Assembly (NCBI GenBank): GCA_034509755.1
Contig: CM067544.1
Span: 19,525,001 to 19,589,000 of the forward strand
From: Anisodus tanguticus
Taxonomy: Eukaryota > Streptophyta > Magnoliopsida > Solanales > Solanaceae
Direction: 5' to 3'
DNA length: 64,000 nucleotides
Shown here: piece after piece, positions 46,331-58,651 of the stretch
Numbering within the stretch: position 1 is the stretch's first letter
How the letters are laid out: each line of letters begins with the position of its first letter
Translations under genes and position numbers: made by a program
Notes under the pieces: model-generated
What the model was told of the DNA's origin: nothing
Databases searched by the model: none
What the model saw: only the letters and a program-made list of their open reading frames with translations

Positions 46331-47423
46331 AAGAATTTTGATCGAGCATAACACAAAATTAAAGAAAGGAAAGAAACAAATTGACATCAAATGGATGTTG
46401 GAGGATTTTGTCTACTGCTTTCGTTTCAACAAAATAAAAAGGGTTGGAGGATTTTTTTGTGCCTATGCTTAAACGAATTGATAACTAACCCAACATATAA
46501 ACCCCCAAAATGAAAAATGATTCCTCATTATGTTGTCCCCCACTAGCCTTAATCCCACAAGCTGCCACATCTCTAAATTATAGGATTAGTCATTTAGGAT
46601 TCTTTTCCAAGCCACACGTACACGCCTCCACTCCATTAACAAAAATGACATGCCTCCGTATAATTTATCAATCATACACATAATTAATTCTGTGATTCCA
46701 ATTCATTTAAATCTCAATAACTTATAAGACCTTCACATACTCAATGTCATAATTTTGTGATATGATACTAGTCCATAACCTCTTTATGCACGCACCAAAT
46801 TTATTTTCGATCCCCGTCGTCACACTTGTTACGTCCAAAATTTATGTTGGGGTTGCATCCTTTTATATACTAATCTCCTTATTAGCATACATAAATATAA
46901 CATAAATTTTCCCAACGCTCGGATCTATTAAGATTGTGGGTTAAATATTATGGAGACAAATCACGCGTGAGTTATTGACATGTGGAAGCAAGTTGGTATA
47001 CCTATACATGCATAAGAATTGAAAAGGGGAACTAGAGCATTTTTTTTTTGTTAAATGAGATAAATGGTGGGCCATCCCACATGGTCTTCATTGACCATAG
47101 ATATAATAAAGGCAAACTATTGCCTGGGAAAGATAAGAATATTGCATGTGGAAGCAAATATGACTATTAATCACTATGCATGCATGCTTACATGTTTTGG
47201 CCTTGTCACTATGTAAATTCCTATCCTTAAATGTGTCCAAGTTGAGAGAGTAATTGTTGATAATTATAGAAAACTCACAATCCTTTATAGTGAAAATTTT
47301 CAAGCAATCTGTAGCTTCTCACGGTTGCCCTTTAAAGCTCTCCACCAAGAACCAATTTAATGTTATCTAAGATTACTTGTTAAGGAGGTTGATTTACTCA
47401 TTATTGTTTAAGGCTCAATTCAA
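46331..47423. other. AT-rich DNA between the inverted LTR arms
   Basis: No coding frame. It probably contains the distal part of LTR C and the middle of LTR A, but the junction could not be located. It is the loop of the inverted-repeat arrangement. Confidence 0.4.
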
Positions 47424-48553
47424 AGGTATGTTAAGGCAAATCCTTCTTTCTTTTGGCATGTTCTCGGTACGAAACGTAAACATAATATTGTCCCATAAAT
47501 GATTCTACTCTTAGTAGTTAAGGATGTTCATGTTATTTATTCCTATGTTCAAATCATGTCTATATATATTTCTAAATCCATATTGAGGTATATGAAAAAA
47601 ATGATAGGATTCATGATGTTAATCAAAGGTGAAGTGGTATTACGTGACTCCAATAAGCTCAGAATGTTTTATTAGCATTCATGCATTATATTAATGTATT
47701 ACCCTTGACCCACATGTATTATATACACTACTATATGGTATGCATTATATATATGTAGGGGATGGTAAAACGGACACGGCGTTATATACGCACACCACCT
47801 GATCAATTGGTATATGCTGATGATTATGCCCACAAAGGACGAAATGATATGATGGGAGACATCATTATAGACGCACATATATAGGTATGACCGCATTGTG
47901 CATGACATTTAGGTATATTATGTCCCTCAGAGGCATTCTGCACAGACATGGTACTTAGGCATATTATGGCCCTCAGAGGCATTCTCTCCTGGTTGGTTGT
48001 TTCTTGACTCATGTTATTTTCAGGTCTCTATTATGCTATTTTCATGCCCGACATACTCGGTATATTATTCGTACCGACGTCCCTTTTATCGGAGGACGCT
48101 GCGTTTCATGCCCGCAGGTCCAGGTAGATAGGGCGACGGTTTGCACCAGTAGGTTGCCAGTTCAGCCGATATTAGAGCACTCCATTTATTCCGGGGTTGC
48201 GGTCTAGTCTTGATACCGTATTTTTTGCATGTGCTTATGGGTATGGCGGGGCCATGTCCCGAGCTTGTGATATCACGTACTCTTTAGAGGCTTGTAGACA
48301 GTTGTCCTGTGTATAGTAGTCGTGTATGACCTTGTTGGCCTTGGTATGTATATATATATATAGGTTGGGTCCTTCTGGTTGTACGACTTTGCATAGCTCC
48401 TTTCCAGTTTACTATTTTCATATGTCAGTAGGGTATCTTGTGGCGGCCTCTTGGGCCATGCAAAATTACGGATATATGCTAAACATGTGACTAGTGGTAC
48501 TCGGCAAGTAAGGTCCGGGTGCTCGTCATGACCCTCCGATTTGGGTCATGACA
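47424..48553 (+). mobile_element. Gypsy LTR A, distal part, with primer site
   Basis: Runs from AAAGGTATGTTAAGGC through GGCGTTATATACGCACACCA to GGGTCATGACA. A primer-binding-site-like TTGGTATCAAAG follows at 48557-48568. About 127 bp later another LTR begins, so nearly all internal sequence is missing. Confidence 0.75.
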
Positions 48554-48679
48554 AACTTGGTATCAAAGTAGGTATGTCCTAGGGATGTCTACAATCCATG
48601 TGTGGTAGAGTCTTGTTTATGGGTGTGTAGCGCGCCACACTTATAAGCAGGAGGCTACAGGGCATTTAGAATTATTTTA

Positions 48680-50050
48680 TGTAACATATCGTACTTTCGG
48701 GCGATGGTTTAAACAACTAGACGTATGCAAGTAGACCTGGGTCCTGGGGAAATTTTGTTATAATTAGGTATTCACATCAAGAGTTAAGTATATAAAGGGA
48801 TGCGGTCCCGAAATAATTTTAAGACTTTAAAAGGGTGATGACGATGATCGGAAATATTATTTTCGTATGAGACAACAGAGACTATAGACTAGCGTTATAT
48901 TACATAATGATGATAAGAATCATATGAAGCGTGTTTAAAATAATAATATTTAAGTGAAATTGTGATTAAGCAATTAATTAGAAAGTTAATTAAGATTATT
49001 TTTGATGAATATGCGGTTGATACTATTCCGCGTAGTTGCATGAAAAAAAGGGGCACAACGTGAGTCATCTATATATATATAAGTAGGTGGTGGCATCTCG
49101 TTGATTAATGATTGGACCCTAAATTACAAATAAAGTAGATTATATGTTGGGATCTCATATTGAGAGTTATCCACTTTTTCTTTTAAGTAAAATGGGTACC
49201 AACGTTAGCTTAGATATGTAGCATTTAATTCTTCACAATTCACTTAAAAGGGAAACTTGAGCAGAACCTAATACATATGCATCAATTTCTTGTTCGGTCT
49301 TTGAAGAGCTTAACAAGGTAGCAGCCATTTTTCTTTGAACTCATAAAGCAACAGTAAACATATTTTTGCCCTCTTTCAATTCAATGAAGTGCAACAAATA
49401 TCCTTTCCCTTCTCTTAATTTCAACGAGGAGCAGCAAACGTCCTTACCCTCTTTTCAAGATCAAGTATAATTATCTTCCTCAGTCGATCTCATGATTATA
49501 ACTTCGATTGTTTCTTTCCGGGTCCTAGCAAGTCGGATATAATTTGGTAGTGAAGTAAGGGTAGAAAGCTTAATTCTTGTAATCCTAGATGAGCTTGTAA
49601 GGAAGGTCGGTGTCACCGTCGTCGACAAAGGTTCAGAAATAAAGGTATGTTAAGGCAAATCCTTCTTTCTTTTGGTATGCTCTAAGTACGAAACGTAAAC
49701 GTAATATTGTCCCATAAGTGATTATACTTTTAGTAGTTAAGTGCATTCATGTTATTCATTCCTATGTTCAAAGCATATCTAAATATGATCCTAAATCCTT
49801 ATTGAGGTATATGAAAAAGATGTTAGTATTCATAATGTTAATAAGAGGTGAAGCGACATTACATCACTCCGACACACTTATAGTGTCTTATTCATGCATT
49901 ATATTCATGTATTACCCTTGACCCACATGTGTTATATACAGTACTATATGGTATGCATTATATATATGTAGGGGATGCGAAAAGGGATACAACGTTATAT
50001 ACGCACACCACCTGATCAGCTGGAATATGATGATGATTATGCCCACAAAG
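48680..50050 (+). mobile_element. Gypsy LTR B, truncated
   Basis: Starts TGTAACATATCGTACTTTCG. From 49641 it parallels LTR A (AAAGGTATGTTAAGGC onward). At 50050 it breaks off within GATGATTATGCCCACAAAG and joins integrase coding sequence, a deletion junction. Confidence 0.75.
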
Positions 50051-50665
50051 TCGTCCCTCAGATTGGAAGTTAAGGAACGCCAGTGAGAAGACCCCATCTT
50101 AGGAAGAATTAGAAAGAGTATTCAACAAAATAAGACCACAACTTTCGAGATTGACGGAAACGGGGTTCTCAAGCACCAGGGTCGTTTATGTGTTCCAAAT
50201 GTAGCGGGATTACGAGACAAAATTATGACGGAGCTCCGTTGCTCATGATATCCTATTCACCCTGGATCTACTAAAATGTATAAAGATCTCAAGGGTATTT
50301 ATTGGTGGAATGACAGGAAGAGGAGCGTTGCGGAGTTTGTAGCTCAGTGTCCTGATTGTCAGCAAGTAAAAATAGAGCACCAAAAGCCCGGTGGCTTGGC
50401 TCAGAATATTGAGATCCCGATGTGAAAATGGGAAATGATTAATATGGATTTCATTACGGTTTTACCTCGCTCTTATCATAACAATTTCTGGCGGTCAAAA
50501 CTACCTACACAGCCCAGGACTACGCAAAGTTGTATGTTAATGAGATTGTTCTCCTTCATAGTATGCCTATTTCTATTATATCTGACCAAGGTGCACAATT
50601 CATAGCTAACTTCTGGAAATCATTTCAAAAAGGTTTAGGCACCCAAGTGAATCTTAGCACAGCTT
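50051..50665 (+). pseudogene. Ty3/gypsy integrase remnant
   Basis: Encodes GVLKHQGRLCVPNVAGLRDK, then a zinc-binding part with CPDCQQVKIEHQKPGGLAQ, the catalytic-core start INMDFITVLPRS, and after a deletion ISDQGAQFIANFWKSFQKGL with the second Asp. Stops at about 50248 and 50422. The sequence ends at LNLSTAF-like residues, where copia gag begins. Confidence 0.85.
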
Positions 50666-51288
50666 TCCAAGATATATTCCAAAATAACAAAAATTCTCGT
50701 GCCGTAACACTTGAGAAAGAATTCTCTGCCACAACTATAGAGAATTTCCCGAATACCTCCGCATATTGTCATAGGCTCAAAGAATTGTCAGATCAAGTCA
50801 AGAACGTCGGAGCTCCGGTCATGAATGATCATCTCGTTCTTCAAATGGTTGCGGGCCTCACCGAAGCTTATAATGGGGTTGGAACTCTCCTTCGCCAAAG
50901 CAATCATCTTCTTCCTTTCTACCAAGCCCGTTCCATGCTCACTCTTGAAGAGGCGGGGTTATCTAAAAAGGCCGCAACCGGAGCAAATTCCTCCATAGTG
51001 GATGCCACATCCCAAAATATAGATGACTCTCCCTTATTCTCTGAAAATTATACTCAAAACCGTAATAGCGGTGGTGGAAAAAAGGGTCAAAACCCCAATA
51101 ACGATGGGAAAAATTGTGGCGGCAGCCGCGGTGGTGGCAGCAGTGGCAGACGTGGTGGCAGCCAACAGGGGTACAGGCAGCATCCGTGGGCCGTAGTGGC
51201 CTTGGCCCATTCCTCCATAGTACCCAGCATCCTCTTGGTCCAAGCCCAACAACTAGCAGAGGCAGTAGTCTGGTCTTCTTGGGCCTAG
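50530..51288 (+). pseudogene. Chimeric ORF: gypsy integrase joined in frame to copia gag
   Basis: A 252-codon open frame. Residues 1-45 are gypsy integrase core (NEIVLLHSMPISIISDQGAQ, then GLGTQVNLSTAFQ). From about residue 46 it is copia gag (DIFQNNKNSRAVTLEKEFSA, then RLKELSDQVKNVGAPVMNDH, and a Gly/Arg-rich tail), colinear with copia B gag. The join is near 50665. It arose by nested insertion or deletion and is not a known gene. No start or promoter supports expression. Confidence 0.8.
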
Positions 51289-51299
51289 ACTGAAGCAGG

Positions 51300-54200
51300 C
51301 CTTCACAACAGCAGCCCTATCGACTCCCGCGGATATCGAGGCAGTGATGCATACTCTTGGGCTAAATCCTCTTTATAAAAATTGGTACATGGATATCGGT
51401 GCTACTTCTCATATGACATCCGCGCAAGGTAATCTCTCATCTTATTTTAATTTGAGCAAAAATCGTAACATAATTGTTGGTAATGGTCATTCAATTCTAA
51501 TTCATGATTATGGTCACACAAATTTGTCTCCCCCGAACCTACTTTAGCCTTGAAAAATGTCCTTGATGCTTCTCAACTGATTAAATTTTTTGTGTAATTT
51601 AGGAAATTTACCACCGATATCTCAGTTTCTGTTGTATTTGATCCATTTGGATTTTCTTTGAAGGATTTCCAGACGGGGATGCGTCTAATGAGATGTGATA
51701 GTCGGGGTGAGATTAATCCCATCCCCACAAATCAAGCCACACCATCAACTTTTGCAGCCTTAGCACCTTCTTTATGGCATGAACGTTTGGGTCATCCGGG
51801 AGCATATATTATTAACTCCCTTAGACAAAATAAATTTATTGAGTGTAATCGAACTTGCGTTCTAATGTTTGTCCCTCTTTTCCTTTTGGGAAACATGTTA
51901 AATTACCATTTGTTTCTTCTAATTCTAGTACTATGTTGCCATTTGATATTATCCATAGTGAACTTTGGACATCTCCCGTTTTGAGCTCTTCGGGCCTCCG
52001 TTATTATGTTTTGTTTTTGGATGATTACTTTAATTTTTTGTGGACATTTCCGTTATCTAAAAAATCTCAAGTTTATTCCACATTTCTATCATTTAGAGCA
52101 TTCATCCGTACTCAATTTGAATGGGAGGTTAAGAATATTCAATGTGATAATGGAAGGGAATTTGATAATGGACCATTTTGGGAATTTTGTAAGGTTAATG
52201 GTTTATCTTTCCGTCTCTCATGTCCACATATTTCATCACAAAATGGGAAAGCCGAGAGAAAAATCCGAACCATTAATAACATTGTTCATACTCTAGCCCA
52301 TGCATCATTACCGCCTTCATTTTGGCATCATGCATTACAAATGGCAACTTACCTTCTCAACATCCTCCCGAGCAAAGGATTAGACTACCAATCTCCACTC
52401 AAAATTCTTTATAAAAAAGACCCATCTTATTCTAATCTTTGGGTATTTGGGTGTTTATGTTATCCTCTCTTTTCCTCCACTATCTTAAACAAACTTCAAG
52501 TCCGATCTACCCCATGTGTCTTTTTTGGTTACTCATCTAATCATTGTTGTTACAAATGCTATGATCTATCCTCTAATAAAATTATCATTAGTCGCCATGT
52601 CATTTTTTAAGAAACTGAATTTATGTTTGCTAAGTTGCATAGTCCAACGTCCCATTCTTATGTTTTTTTGGATGATGAGCTTTCACCATATGTGGTCCAC
52701 CATTTGGCCCAAACCAAACCGCGACAACTGGCCCAGTAGGCACCTTCCAGTCCACTGCCTGTGGCCCAGTCCAGACCACACTGGCCCAACTCAGCCCACC
52801 CAGTCCACTACCCCATCCAGCCCACCCCAGCCGCAGATCCATCTTGGCAGCCCAGTGCCCTGCCAGCCTGCATCTGCTATTGGGCCGCATCGGTCCAGCC
52901 CAGAACTGAGTCAGCCCACTACTCCCACCCTAGTCCAGCCCACTCCTATTCCGGCTCCAAGGTCGGTTACTCGTAGCCAACGGGGAATTTTTAAAATAAA
53001 GCGACATTTCAATCTCAACTCTAATGGTACTAAATCCCCTCTGCCACGTAACCCCGTGTCTGCTCTTCATGACCCGAATTGAAAAATGGCTATGGATGAT
53101 TAATATAATGCTCTTATTGAAAATAAGACATGGGAGTTGGTGCCCCCTCCACCTGATGTTAATGTGATTCGGTCTATGTGGATTAATCTGATGGTTTATT
53201 TGAGAGGTATAAGGCCCGTCTTGTGGGTGATGGAAAAAATCAACAGGTTGGCGTGGATTGTGGAGAGACTTTTAGTCCGGTGGTCAAACCGGCAACTATT
53301 CGCACTGTTCTCAGTATAGCTCTCTCAAAAGCATGACCCATTCATGAATTGGACGTGAACAATGCTTTCTTACATAGAGAATCAAGGAGACAATATACAT
53401 GCATTAGCCCTTGGGTTTCAGGGACCCAGATCATCCTAATCATGTATGCTTGCTGAAGAAATTTTTGCATGGGCTAAAATAGGCTCATCGGGCCTAGTAT
53501 AAGAGATTTGCAGATTATGTTTTTACTCTTGGGTTTTCTCACACCAAGTCTGATCATTTACTATTCATATACAGTCAAGGTACTTCTATGGCCTACATTC
53601 TTCTGTATTCGGATGATATTATCTTGAATGCTTCCTCTGATGCTCTTCGCAAGTCTATCATATCCCTTCTCAGCTCAGAATTTGCTATGAAAGACTTGGG
53701 ACCTCTGAGTTATTTTCTGGGTATAGTTGTCACTCGTCATGCAGGTGGTCTATTTCTATCTCAAAGGAAGTATGCAGTAGAGATCATTGAACGGGCTGGC
53801 ATGTCATCTTGTAAACCATCTCCTACTTCGGTGGATACTAAACCAAAGTTGAGTGCTACTTCTAGCACACCATATGAGGATCCCTCCCACTATCGTAGTC
53901 TTGCGGGGGCTCTTCAATATCTCACTTTCACTAGGCCCGATATTACTTATGTTGTGCAACATGTGTGTTTATTCATGCATGATCCGAGGGAAGAACACTT
54001 GCATGCTCTCAAGCGCATTGTGCGCTACATTCAGGGTACTCTTGATCAAGTTTTGCATCTATATCCATCATCGATATCCACTCTCATTTCTTATACGAAT
54101 GATGATTGGGTTGGATGTCCACATACCAGGTGTTCGACATCTGGGTGTGTGTTTCTCGGTGATAACTTGGTCTCTTGGTCCGCGAAACGGCAAGCTACTT

Positions 54201-54540
54201 TGTCGCTATCTAGTGCGGAGGCCGAATACTGAGGGGTCGCCAATGTGGTTTTTGAGTCCTGTTGGTTGCGAAACCTCCTTTTAGAGCTTCATTGTCCTAT
54301 TCGGAAGGCTACATTGGTCTACTGCGATAATGTGATATATCTCTCGGGGAATCCTGTTCAACATCAGCGCACTAAACATATCGAGATGAATATTCACTTT
54401 TTCGCGAAAAGGTTGCTCGTGGACAAGTACGTGTCTTACATGTCCCTTTACGTTATCAGATTGCAGATATCTTTACTAAGGGTCTTCCGTTGGTTCTGTT
54501 TGAAGATTTTCGGGATAGTCTTTGCGTACGACAACCTTCC
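51300..54540 (+). pseudogene. Copia C pol, broken
   Basis: Protease near 51383 reads WYMDIGATSHMTS, with Ile in place of the Thr/Ser of the D-T/S-G motif. GAG-pre-integrase is at ERLGHPGAYIIN. The integrase (51855-52610) has CDNGREFDN and SSQNGKAERK. A Pro/Ser/Thr-rich linker covers 52700-53000. Reverse transcriptase (53100-53900) has stops near 53334 and 53477, and the catalytic box reads YSDDIIL. RNase H (to about 54540) has SLSSAEAEY followed by a TGA. Inactive. Confidence 0.9.
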
Positions 54541-54557
54541 GCTTCGACTACGGGGTG

Positions 54558-54760
54558 TGTTAGAATATATGAAAATATATTTGGTGATCTCTTGTATTAG
54601 TTAGGTGTATAATTAGTTTCCATAATTATAGCCTAGAATCACTATTGTATCTTTTGTATTAGTTAGGTGTATAATTAGTTTCCGTAATTGTAGCCTAGAA
54701 TCACTATTGTATCTTTTGTATATAAGCTAATGAAAATAATCAAGAAATTATCCTCTTTCA
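54558..54760 (+). repeat. 3' LTR of copia C
   Basis: Preceded by the purine tract CTACGGGGTG. It carries the same 62-bp internal duplication as the 5' LTR. Confidence 0.9.
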
Positions 54761-54807
54761 ATGACCAATATTAACCTCTATAATCTTCTACATTTTACTG
54801 CTATCAG

Positions 54808-56553
54808 GATATGTGGAATCATAAAGAAATTGCACTGGAGGATTGCAGCGTTAACGGTGAAGTCTCTTCAATTGTGTGCTTCAGAAATAAAGTTTTTTCC
54901 AGTCATACAGATGGAACTATAAAGGTTTGTCATCTAATATATGCTGTTTCCGGAGATGAACTCGCTTCATTGGTTCAAGATGCTTGATTTTTTCTGCCTT
55001 GTGAAATTGTAAATTATTGACCGTCTTTGATCTATGCTAAGGATATGAAGATATCAGATGTAATATATCTTAGAGTGGACTTAGTCTGCCCCTGCATATC
55101 GTAAATACTTGTTCATGAAAATTGTTATAGAACAATGACCTTGGTCAAGTTCAGCGTCACCTGTGCAATTGCAGAACAAAAGCTTGCATGGTTGAGGTTG
55201 ATGGAAAATTTCTTTATTCTTGAAGGTATGGACAGTAAAAGCCAAAAGTTTACACCTCATCCAAGAAACCCGAGATCATCTGAAAGCAGTGACAAGCCTG
55301 GTGGTTCAACAATCAGCAGAAAAGTTGTACAGTGGTTCACTTGATAGAACTGTGAGGGTAAGATATACATCCCTTAAGACTCATAAAATATATGGTTTAT
55401 CACGCTAAACCTGTCTGTACTGTCACTTGCAGGTGTGGTCCATCCAGGATGAAGGAATAGAATATGAAGACATTCATGAAATGAAGGATCATATCAATAA
55501 CCTACTGGTAGCAAATAGCTTGTCATGCTTCATTCCTCAGGGAGCTGGCATTAAGGTCAGTTCTCCATGGTCATTAAGTACAAAATTTGGAATGTTCACT
55601 TCACGTTTTGTGAAAATAATAAATTTATTGATTACATACAATCAGCTAAAAAGTTGTTACATTTTTTTCCTTCTTTGAATGAACTTGTTTTATAGCAGAA
55701 ATCTTGCTGAACGTTGATAATGAGTTTGTATGTGAAGCCTAAGAATCAGTGGAGGTTGTTAATTTAACTCTATCTTGTATTCCACAATTAGGTGCATTCG
55801 TGGAACGGAGCAACCAAACTTTTGAATCAACACAAGTATGCAAAATGCTTGACTCTTGTTAAAGGAAAACTGTATTGTGGATGTCTTGATAACAGCATTC
55901 AGGTAAACAATTTTCCCTTTAGAATCAATATAAGAGAAGATAGACCTAATATTGATCACATATTTTATTTGTTTATAGGATATTGATTTGCCAACTGGAA
56001 CAATTAATTCAATTCAAAGCGGCACAAGAAAATTATTAGCGAAATCAAGTCCGATTTATGCCCTACAAGTTCATGATGGACTATTATTTTCAGCTGGTAC
56101 TTCCTTGGATGGAGCAGCTGTGAAGGAATAATATATGGACAAGCATATGATACACTATTATTCACCAATATAGTTTTTAATCTCTGCGTTGGATGCTTCA
56201 TGCTTCTTTACAAGTATGACTACCATGCATTTTCTTCAAGATAGTCATAACTATTGAACATGTTTTACGTTAACATTCTCAATTTCGCTTCTTGTTTGGT
56301 AAAAAAGATATGGAATACAGCAAATTACAGTATGGTTGGATCATTGCAATCAACATTAGAAGTTCGCGCAATGGCTGTCAGCTCAGGGCTGATCTATTTA
56401 GGGGGGAAATGAGGGATTTTGGAAGCCTGGTGCAGAAATAAACATAATAGAGTGGACGCACTACAAACTGGTATAAATGGTAAAGTTCTTTGCATGGCAC
56501 TTGATGCTAATGAAGAAACATTGGTCATTGGAACATCTGATGGCAGAATTCAG
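54808..56553 (+). pseudogene. LIN: LIN/CERBERUS-like, 3' half (WD40 repeats), decayed
   Basis: Six WD40-encoding exons follow the copia-bearing intron: 54808-54924, 55226-55357, 55433-55555, 55792-55902, 55979-56125 and 56308-56553, all phase 0. They encode blade pieces such as DMWNHKEIALEDCSVNGEVS, SSHTDGTIK, then VWTVKAKSLH, KLYSGSLDRTVR and LYCGCLDNSIQ. In LIN this propeller binds partners of the ligase. Lesions: the exon ending at 56125 is followed by GA, not GT; codon 56410-56412 is TGA; and the phase of the exon ending at 44587 does not match that starting at 54808. The last exon was not found; it may lie under repeat X or be lost. Confidence 0.87.
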
Positions 56554-57125
56554 GTAGACTACTTCTATTCTTTTTCATTTTTTCTTTTTCATCTTTCTTT
56601 TTCACCCCACCTCCACCTAACTTTGAGCCACCAACAACAACGCCACCACTGCCAACAACCCCCTCCCATGGGCAAGACCACCTTGATCTAGCAAAAGAGA
56701 CCATTAATACATCATATTCTCTCATCATTAACAACACCAAATTTTCTTTGTAAACAAATAGGTATTTATTGAAGTATCGATTTGAACCATTGGACCTCCA
56801 CTACTAATAGAAGATTTATCTCTTACTTGTAGTTTTAGCTGAAAAATTGAAACTTTTCAATATTTTATATCAATTTACATTGAAAAAAGATGAATTCGGG
56901 TCTCAAACCTATAAAAGTGTAAAAAATCTATGGCTTCGAGACTTGCACTTTCTTGGCTTTTCTCTGTAATTCTTTGCTCTTTGGGACAAGGGAAAAAAAG
57001 TCTTGGTGGGTTTGTTTTCTTCTTATTTTTTATTTTTAGGGTGTTATTAATATTTTCTGTAAATTAATAAAAGAAAGTCAAGAATGGAGATAAGAAAATT
57101 AATGGTGAAAGGAATGGTAGGTTTT
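56554..57125. other. Intron or intergenic DNA after the last LIN-like exon seen
   Basis: Starts with an expected donor (GTAGAC) after GRIQ. The rest is CT- and CCA-rich and then AT-rich. No further exon could be recognised. Confidence 0.4.
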
Positions 57126-58651
57126 TGTTGGGTTGTTGTACGCAACGGATATTGAAAACGTGTTTCAAACCCAACAAACGTAGAACTGTTTGACTATATG
57201 GTAATTTAAAACCGTAAATATAAGACTTGAATGGTACTTACATGTTTTTACAATATCTGAAATCTTTATTAACTGTGGGTGCGCACGTGAATGCCCTTTC
57301 GATTGCAAGTTTCAAGCTTCAATGTATTCCTCCCTTGGAAAGCTAGGAAATCCGACAGAGGTTTGTGAGAGTATTTTGATTTTGAGTCTCTAAGACTTAG
57401 AATAATGATATGAAAATCAAGTGTTGTGAATAATGAAGTGTAGGTCTGTATTTATAGGTGAAAAATTAGGTCAAATTGGATTAGGGTTTGACCTTGGGCC
57501 TGCCCAAAATTCGAGATAGATTAGGTCATGGCGCCGCGACCCTATGGTGTGGGCGCCGCGGCGCTGACGTGGCCCTACACTGTCTCATTTTATTTTCCGC
57601 ACATTCTTAATTAAATTCAAAATCCAATTTTGACTTAATTAAAACAATCATTATTCATTTTAATATCTCGATTCTAAATCGAATATTTAATACTTCTCAA
57701 TACATCCTTAGATCTAGATCGAAAAGACAATCGACATAGTGTGACCCTACAGGCCTTCACATATCGACATTAATTAAATTAAGGTCTACGCGAAACTTAT
57801 AGACAGCGCCGCAAGACGGACTCAATGTGTGAAGTATGTTTACACGAATCTAGTAAACTTAACCTCTATGTGGTAAGATAAAATCATTTCATTCACGACA
57901 CACCCGATTAAGCTTAGGATTTGTCAAGTGTCTATCCAAATGGCTTAATCATTGTATCTCATCTATATTAGTCGACAACTAGACCATATTTTAAATATGT
58001 CTATTGCGTTGGCCAACAACTTAGTCAACCTAATATCACTGAGAATTTGAGTGTTCTCTCGAATATACATTCGAGGAATGAATCCTAATCTTGGCTCAAC
58101 TACCACATTTAATCAACATCGTAATGTACCAAATACAAGTCGTATCTCAACTTATAAGGCATTTGTGCTTAGGACATGATCAAAGTATATTACTCTGTAG
58201 ACAAGGTGCGCATTGACCTCAAGTCTAAGGACTTCTATATCTCACACGTTGATCATACTTTAGACAAGTATAACAAACAGTATATCAGCAGGGTATATCA
58301 ATATTTTCAAAGTATCCATGTGTCCATCGCGAGTAGTCATTACTCGTAGCAAGTGAGACATACTACATTCTCTAAGGATGTGATGCAGACCACATGTCGA
58401 CTTATCACATATCATCGATATCCCATTCTCGGTGATCATTAGTCGAGGCTATTTTAAGAGTTACGTATTAATATTAATATCTCACATTATTAATAACAAC
58501 GTAACCTCTAGGGATGCATATTATAAACAATCAACTAATAATTCAATAATTGCAGATGCCAAAATATTAATCTCCATTAATAATAATACGAACGTGTATA
58601 AAATACATTTGTCCTAATATGGATTGTCTCTAGGATATACATATACTTTCA
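57126..58651 (-). mobile_element. LTR-like repeat X, copy 2, uninterrupted
   Basis: About 1.53 kb, similar throughout to 27148-28436 plus 38529-38686. It starts TGTTGGGTTG and ends ATATACTTTCA, consistent with LTR termini, but flanks do not show a clear target duplication. It holds an extra GC-rich segment (about 57500-57592) absent in copy 1. A minus-strand TATAAATA box is conserved. Confidence 0.72.

Larger units (their letters stand above)
44623..54760 (+). mobile_element. Ty1/copia element in a LIN-like intron, itself invaded (copia C)
   Basis: LTRs of 212 bp (44623-44834) and 203 bp (54558-54760) flank a primer site (TGGTATCAGTTAG at 44835) and a copia internal region. The flanks ATCAC and ATGAC are a target duplication with one mismatch. 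Between about 44873 and 50665 the leader and start of gag are replaced by nested Ty3/gypsy sequence, which explains the 10-kb size. The host intron lies between the LIN-like exons ending at 44587 and starting at 54808. Coding regions are broken. Confidence 0.92.

Noticed and set aside
45022..48553. Inverted arms as terminal repeats of a DNA transposon
   Set aside because: The arms are gypsy LTRs with a Met-tRNA primer site beside one of them. No target duplication or transposase lies at the outer edges.
44873..50050. A CRISPR-like or satellite array
   Set aside because: Repeats here are LTR copies plus a three-unit 26-bp tandem repeat. There is no regular repeat-spacer pattern, and this is a plant genome.
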